Of a stretch of DNA of 7,580 bases, positions 3,847 to 7,580 are shown in pieces. Location: the NCBI GenBank assembly GCA_039193385.1, contig JBCCWR010000117.1, forward strand, positions 1 through 7,580, written 5' to 3'. Position numbers and translations under genes: made by a program. The notes under the pieces are model-generated. The model was given only the letters and a program-made list of their open reading frames with translations, searched no databases and was not told where the DNA came from. The stretch is from JBCCWR01 sp039193385. Its GTDB lineage: Bacteria; Verrucomicrobiota; Verrucomicrobiia; Methylacidiphilales; JBCCWR01. Each line of letters begins with the position of its first letter. Positions within the stretch are counted from its first letter, which is position 1.

Positions 3847-6800
3847 ATGCCCAAACGCAAAGATATCCAATCGATCCTTCTCATCGGGTCTGGACCAATT
3901 ATTATAGGCCAGGCTTGCGAGTTCGACTACTCCGGCGTACAAGCTTGCAAAGCTCTGAAACAGGAAGGCTATAAAGTCATTCTAGTTAACAGTAATCCTG
4001 CGACAATTATGACCGATCCTGAATTTGCAGATCGCACTTACATCGAGCCCATCACCCCCGAGATAGTTGAACTCATTATTGAAAAAGAAAAACCTGATGC
4101 TCTTCTGCCCACACTAGGTGGGCAGACTGCTTTGAACACAGCTATGTCCCTTTTTGAAAACGGTGTTTTAGAGAAACATGGTGTGGAGATGATAGGGGCC
4201 AAGGCCGATGCCATTCGCAAAGGCGAAAATAGACAAGTTTTTAAAGAATTGATGATTGAGATAGGTTTGGATGTTCCATTATCAGGTATAGCCCATTCAC
4301 TACCGGAAGCCATTGATGTAGCAAAAAAAATAGGCAATTTTCCAGTTATAACGCGTCCTGCCTTTACACTAGGAGGAACTGGAGGCGGCGTTGCTTACAA
4401 TTGGGAAGAATTTGAGGAACTTGCTGCACGAGGCCTCGACCTTTCACCTACAACTGAAATTCTTATCGAAGAATCATTATTGGGCTGGAAGGAATATGAA
4501 ATGGAAGTCATTCGTGACAAGAATGATAACTGCATTGTCATTTGCTCGATTGAAAATTTTGATCCTATGGGAGTGCATACTGGTGACTCTATTACTGTAG
4601 CGCCTGCTCAAACTCTGTCCGACAAAGAATTCCAATACATGCGCAATGCTTCCTTCGCAGTGATCCGAGCCATAGGCGTTGAAACCGGTGGATCAAACAT
4701 CCAGTTTTCCATTGATCCTGAGACTGGTCGCATGATCGTCATCGAAATGAACCCACGAGTCTCTCGTTCTTCCGCTCTTGCCTCAAAGGCAACTGGCTTT
4801 CCCATCGCCAAAGTCGCGGCAAAATTGGCTGTTGGCTATACACTTGATGAATTGCAGAATGACATCACAAAAGATACGCCTGCATCTTTCGAACCTTCTA
4901 TTGATTATGTCGTAACGAAAATCCCTCGCTTCACATTTGAAAAATTCTCTGGTTCTGATTCTGTATTAACATCACAAATGAAAAGCGTCGGTGAAGCCAT
5001 GGCTATTGGACGCACTTTCAAAGAATCTTTTCAAAAAGCGATTCGCTCTCTGGACCTAAAAGGACGAGAAGGCATGCTTTCACTGGGTCAAGCTAAGGAT
5101 AAAGAACCTGAAGATCTGATACGCTCTAAGCTACGCACACCTAACAATCAACGCTTATGGTGGGTGACACATGCTTTCCAGAACAATATGTCTACAGAGG
5201 AAATTTACCAAATTTCGCGCATCGACCGGTGGTTTTTGGAAAACATCAAACAGATCTTTGACCTCTCGCTCGAGCTTGAAGGCAAAAATTTTATTGGTAA
5301 CCAAGAACTCCTGCCTTTACTTGAAAAAGCCAAGTCCTATGGCTTCTCTGACGAGCAAATTGTCCAGCTTACACAGAAAGACCAAAAACTAGACCACGCT
5401 CGCCTGGCTTTGCAAACATGGCGAAATGACAATGATCTTAAGCCAAGCTACCGTCTCGTAGACACCTGTGCGGCTGAATTTGAAGCCTATACTCCTTATT
5501 TTTATTCAACGTATGATCGTGATGACAACGAACATCGTTTGAGCGAAAAAAAGAAAGTGATTATCCTCGGCGGCGGACCAAACCGCATCGGCCAAGGTAT
5601 TGAGTTTGATTATTGTTGCGTACACGCAAGCTTAGCCTTACAGCTACAAGGCTTTGAGACCATCATGATCAATTCAAATCCTGAAACAGTTTCTACGGAT
5701 TACGATATCTCTGATAAGCTCTACTTTGAACCTTTAACAGTGGAGGATGTCTATAACATCTATCAAGCAGAGAACAGTAATGATTCTGTACTGGGCGTCA
5801 TTGTTCAGTTTGGCGGGCAAACTCCTCTCAACCTGGCTGCTGGGCTAGCTGAAAGAGGTGTGCGGATTATCGGTACATCTGTTGAATCCATCGCCCGAGC
5901 TGAAGACCGTAAACTTTTTCAGGAAATGCTACACAAGCTTGGTCTTCGCCAACCTGTTAATGCTACAGCTGTTGATAAAGAAGATGCTATTAAAGCGGCC
6001 CATAGCGTGGGCTACCCCGTTCTCATGCGCCCATCTTTTGTTCTCGGTGGAAGAGCTATGCAGATCGTTTATAACGATGATGAGCTGCTTGCTTATATGA
6101 ATACCAATCAAGTAGAAGTTTCTAAGGACCGCCCGATTCTCCTGGATCAATTCCTTGATGACGCAACTGAAATCGATGTCGACTGCCTTGCTGATGGAAA
6201 CAATGCCATCATTGGAGCCATCATGGAACACATTGAACGTGCAGGCGTACACTCCGGCGACAGTGCCTGTACCATTCCTCCCTATTCCTTAAAACCGGAA
6301 ATGATCGAAATCATTCGTAACGCCACCATTGCTATGGCGAAAGAACTAAAAGTAAGTGGCCTTATGAATGTTCAATATGCAGTCAAAGATGACACGCTCT
6401 ACATTATAGAAGTAAATCCACGAGCATCTCGCACAGTTCCGTTTGTCAGTAAGGCCGTTGGTGTTCCACTTGCAAAATATGCCTCACGTATTATGGCAGG
6501 TGAAAGTCTTACGCAAATTGGATTGGAAAAAGAAGTCACACCAGATTACTTCTGTGTTAAAGAAGCTGTATTCCCCTTTGCTAAATTTAGAGGGGTAGAC
6601 ATTCTACTAGGCCCAGAAATGAAATCCACAGGTGAGGTCATGGGAATTGATCCTGACTTCGGACTTGCCTATGGCAAAGCACAAATGGCTGCACAACCGG
6701 CTTTGCCCGTAGACGGAAAGATATTTCTAAGCGTACGGGATAAAGATAAAACTCAGGCCATTGATATAGCTAGAAAACTTACAAAAATGGGCTTTGAAGT

Positions 6801-7107
6801 CTTTAGCACTCATGGAACTGCCAGAGCCATTTCCGATCAAGGCATTTCCATCAAACCCTTACTTAAACTTTCTGAAGGCCGACCTAATGTTATAGATATG
6901 ATTAAGAACAATGAAATCAATATGGTCATTAATACCCCGGCAAGTCCTGTAGCTCGAATGGATGAGGTCAAAATCCGTACGAGTGCTCTCTACCATCATA
7001 TTCCCGTTATGACAACCATAGCCGCTGCTCAAGCTTCCATTAAAGCCATCGCTTCTATCAAAGCTCAGGGCTTATCCGTTGAACCACTTCAAGGTTATCA
7101 TACGTAA
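3847..7107 (+). CDS. carB: Carbamoyl-phosphate synthase large subunit
   Basis: CarB makes carbamoyl phosphate from bicarbonate, two ATP and ammonia, which the CarA glutaminase subunit delivers through an internal tunnel; the product feeds arginine and pyrimidine synthesis. At 1086 residues it is full length. The N-terminal half has GSGPIIIGQACEFDYSG (14-30), Arg129, the ATP-grasp signature RPAFTLGGTGGG (170-181) and EMNPRVSRSSALASK (from 300). The oligomerisation region spans about 405-560. The second half opens with GGGPNRIGQGIEFDY (575-589) and has Arg688, MRPSFVLGGRAM (727-738) and EVNPRASRT (855-863) for carbamate phosphorylation. The C-terminal MGS-like allosteric domain starts near KIFLSVRD (958) and keeps STHGTA (987-992) and INTP (1028-1031), the region that binds UMP or other effectors in relatives. 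Both active sites look intact. carA is not adjacent, so it must lie elsewhere. No Shine-Dalgarno precedes the ATG, which is set by the conserved MPKR.DI start. Confidence 0.97.
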   Translation: MPKRKDIQSILLIGSGPIIIGQACEFDYSGVQACKALKQEGYKVILVNSNPATIMTDPEFADRTYIEPITPEIVELIIEKEKPDALLPTLGGQTALNTAMSLFENGVLEKHGVEMIGAKADAIRKGENRQVFKELMIEIGLDVPLSGIAHSLPEAIDVAKKIGNFPVITRPAFTLGGTGGGVAYNWEEFEELAARGLDLSPTTEILIEESLLGWKEYEMEVIRDKNDNCIVICSIENFDPMGVHTGDSITVAPAQTLSDKEFQYMRNASFAVIRAIGVETGGSNIQFSIDPETGRMIVIEMNPRVSRSSALASKATGFPIAKVAAKLAVGYTLDELQNDITKDTPASFEPSIDYVVTKIPRFTFEKFSGSDSVLTSQMKSVGEAMAIGRTFKESFQKAIRSLDLKGREGMLSLGQAKDKEPEDLIRSKLRTPNNQRLWWVTHAFQNNMSTEEIYQISRIDRWFLENIKQIFDLSLELEGKNFIGNQELLPLLEKAKSYGFSDEQIVQLTQKDQKLDHARLALQTWRNDNDLKPSYRLVDTCAAEFEAYTPYFYSTYDRDDNEHRLSEKKKVIILGGGPNRIGQGIEFDYCCVHASLALQLQGFETIMINSNPETVSTDYDISDKLYFEPLTVEDVYNIYQAENSNDSVLGVIVQFGGQTPLNLAAGLAERGVRIIGTSVESIARAEDRKLFQEMLHKLGLRQPVNATAVDKEDAIKAAHSVGYPVLMRPSFVLGGRAMQIVYNDDELLAYMNTNQVEVSKDRPILLDQFLDDATEIDVDCLADGNNAIIGAIMEHIERAGVHSGDSACTIPPYSLKPEMIEIIRNATIAMAKELKVSGLMNVQYAVKDDTLYIIEVNPRASRTVPFVSKAVGVPLAKYASRIMAGESLTQIGLEKEVTPDYFCVKEAVFPFAKFRGVDILLGPEMKSTGEVMGIDPDFGLAYGKAQMAAQPALPVDGKIFLSVRDKDKTQAIDIARKLTKMGFEVFSTHGTARAISDQGISIKPLLKLSEGRPNVIDMIKNNEINMVINTPASPVARMDEVKIRTSALYHHIPVMTTIAAAQASIKAIASIKAQGLSVEPLQGYHT

Positions 7108-7117
7108 ATTTTTCATG

Positions 7118-7133
7118 TATTTTTTAAAAAATA
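7118..7133. repeat. 16-bp perfect AT palindrome between carB and the CxxC gene
   Basis: TATTTTTT followed by AAAAAATA is a perfect palindrome in the 46-bp gap after carB. With no GC pairs it would make a very weak RNA hairpin, so a terminator role is doubtful. It may be a bent A-tract or UP-like element helping the next gene's promoter; weak -10 candidates TAGTAT or TATAGG lie just downstream at 7135-7143. Confidence 0.3.
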
Positions 7134-7153
7134 ATAGTATAGGTTAGCAACTT

Positions 7154-7534
7154 ATGTCAGTTCTCAGGTTAAGCATCATTCTAACAGTTATGCTTTACCT
7201 ATCATCTATTGATATACTGATTCTGAAAAGTCTATCTTTTGTTAGCATGGTTCATCAAAATATTGCTACAGAAGGATTTATTCTATCTGTAACTCGCTCC
7301 ATGTCTGGCCGTGAAAATTGTTCATACTGTCGAGATGTTCAAAAAGCTGAAAAGAAAAAACAGACAGAGTCAAAACTCATTGATCAATACAAAGAATATA
7401 AAACTCTACTCGTTACTTACAACTACACACACAAAATATTCATCAAGAATATTGATTGGCCTAGAGGTGAAGTAACACTACCGATGCCAAGAACTGATAA
7501 GCCTCCTACTCCTCCCCCAGAGATACCAATCTGA
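7154..7534 (+). CDS. Small exported CxxC protein with a proline-rich tail, unknown function
   Basis: The 126-residue protein starts with a hydrophobic segment (about residues 4-31, VLRLSIILTVMLYLSSIDIL), a signal peptide or single anchor. Then comes TRSMSGRENCSYCRDVQKAEKKKQ, with Cys56 and Cys59 as a CxxC pair followed by a basic helix. A middle part with aromatic residues (80-102) leads to a proline tail, LPMPRTDKPPTPPPEIPI. I recall verrucomicrobial small exported proteins with the same order: hydrophobic start, a C-P/S-x-C pair after a Phe/Met-Asp/Ser-Gly stretch, and an R..PPTPPP end. Some sit near metal or TonB transport genes, which would suit metal binding or redox outside the cytoplasm. 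That function is inference. There is no thioredoxin fold. AGG lies about 10 nt before the ATG, only a weak Shine-Dalgarno. Its gene starts 46 bp after carB. Confidence 0.7.
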   Translation: MSVLRLSIILTVMLYLSSIDILILKSLSFVSMVHQNIATEGFILSVTRSMSGRENCSYCRDVQKAEKKKQTESKLIDQYKEYKTLLVTYNYTHKIFIKNIDWPRGEVTLPMPRTDKPPTPPPEIPI

Positions 7535-7580
7535 TCTCACTTACAATCACCAACTCAAACTCTAAATTTTTTAGATTAAA
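7535..7580. other. Non-coding tail of the window with a weak AT hairpin
   Basis: After the CxxC gene, no frame or strong signal is visible. TCTAAA (7561-7566) and TTTAGA (7570-7575) form a 6-bp AT-rich stem around a TTT loop. With no strong GC stem or long T run it is a poor terminator. The window ends before any downstream context can be judged. Confidence 0.3.

Noticed and set aside
4323..4330. A8 run in carB as a frameshift or sequencing error
   Set aside because: The frame continues unbroken into the ATP-grasp signature at the expected residue numbers, so no length error is present.
4038..6252. Several open frames of 60-107 codons inside carB on both strands
   Set aside because: They lie within a conserved gene, show no recognisable domains, and look like shadows of its codon usage.
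7118..7133. AT palindrome as the carB terminator
   Set aside because: The stem has no GC pair, so it would be too weak for intrinsic termination.

Overview
The window looks like an ordinary chromosomal segment of a Gram-negative-type bacterium of moderate GC content. My best guess is Verrucomicrobiota or a near relative in the PVC group. That rests on recalled resemblance of two small exported proteins (279 aa at 391-1230 and 126 aa at 7154-7534) to uncharacterised verrucomicrobial families, so the placement is tentative. There is no sign of a prophage, insertion sequence, CRISPR array, tRNA or rRNA.

Layout. On the minus strand at the left are a partial gene for a proline-rich protein (1-293, cut by the window edge) and a gene for a secreted 279-aa protein of unknown function (391-1230). 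A 310-bp gene-free interval (1231-1540) separates these from the plus-strand genes. Those are a small secreted protein resembling a cysteine-dependent cell-wall amidase (1541-2056), ruvA (2161-2766), ruvB (2783-3799), carB (3847-7107) and a small exported CxxC protein (7154-7534). RuvA and RuvB form the Holliday-junction branch migration motor. CarB is the large subunit of carbamoyl-phosphate synthetase, feeding arginine and pyrimidine synthesis. Neither ruvC nor carA is in the window. The three core genes look intact, with all the diagnostic motifs I looked for.

The least ordinary part is 1231-1540. It holds a minus-strand intrinsic terminator that does not follow any recognised gene. Next to it lie three strong stem-loops and a possible long-range closing stem. 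Together these suggest a small RNA on the minus strand, or a structured leader for the amidase-like gene on the plus strand. Read on the minus strand, the unpaired stretch of this fold contains CCACCTCCTTTTG, which resembles the anti-Shine-Dalgarno tail of 16S rRNA. Read on the plus strand, the same stretch is a near-perfect Shine-Dalgarno. It sits 7 nt before a TTG-initiated 16-codon leader frame whose stop overlaps the start of the amidase-like gene (ATGA).

A second theme is translation initiation. None of the recognised genes has a convincing Shine-Dalgarno, and several have a sigma70-like -10 ending about 6-8 nt before the start codon, which suggests leaderless or nearly leaderless mRNAs. 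In the clearest case, the 279-aa gene, a 17-bp inverted repeat lies directly over the -10 element, as a repressor operator would.
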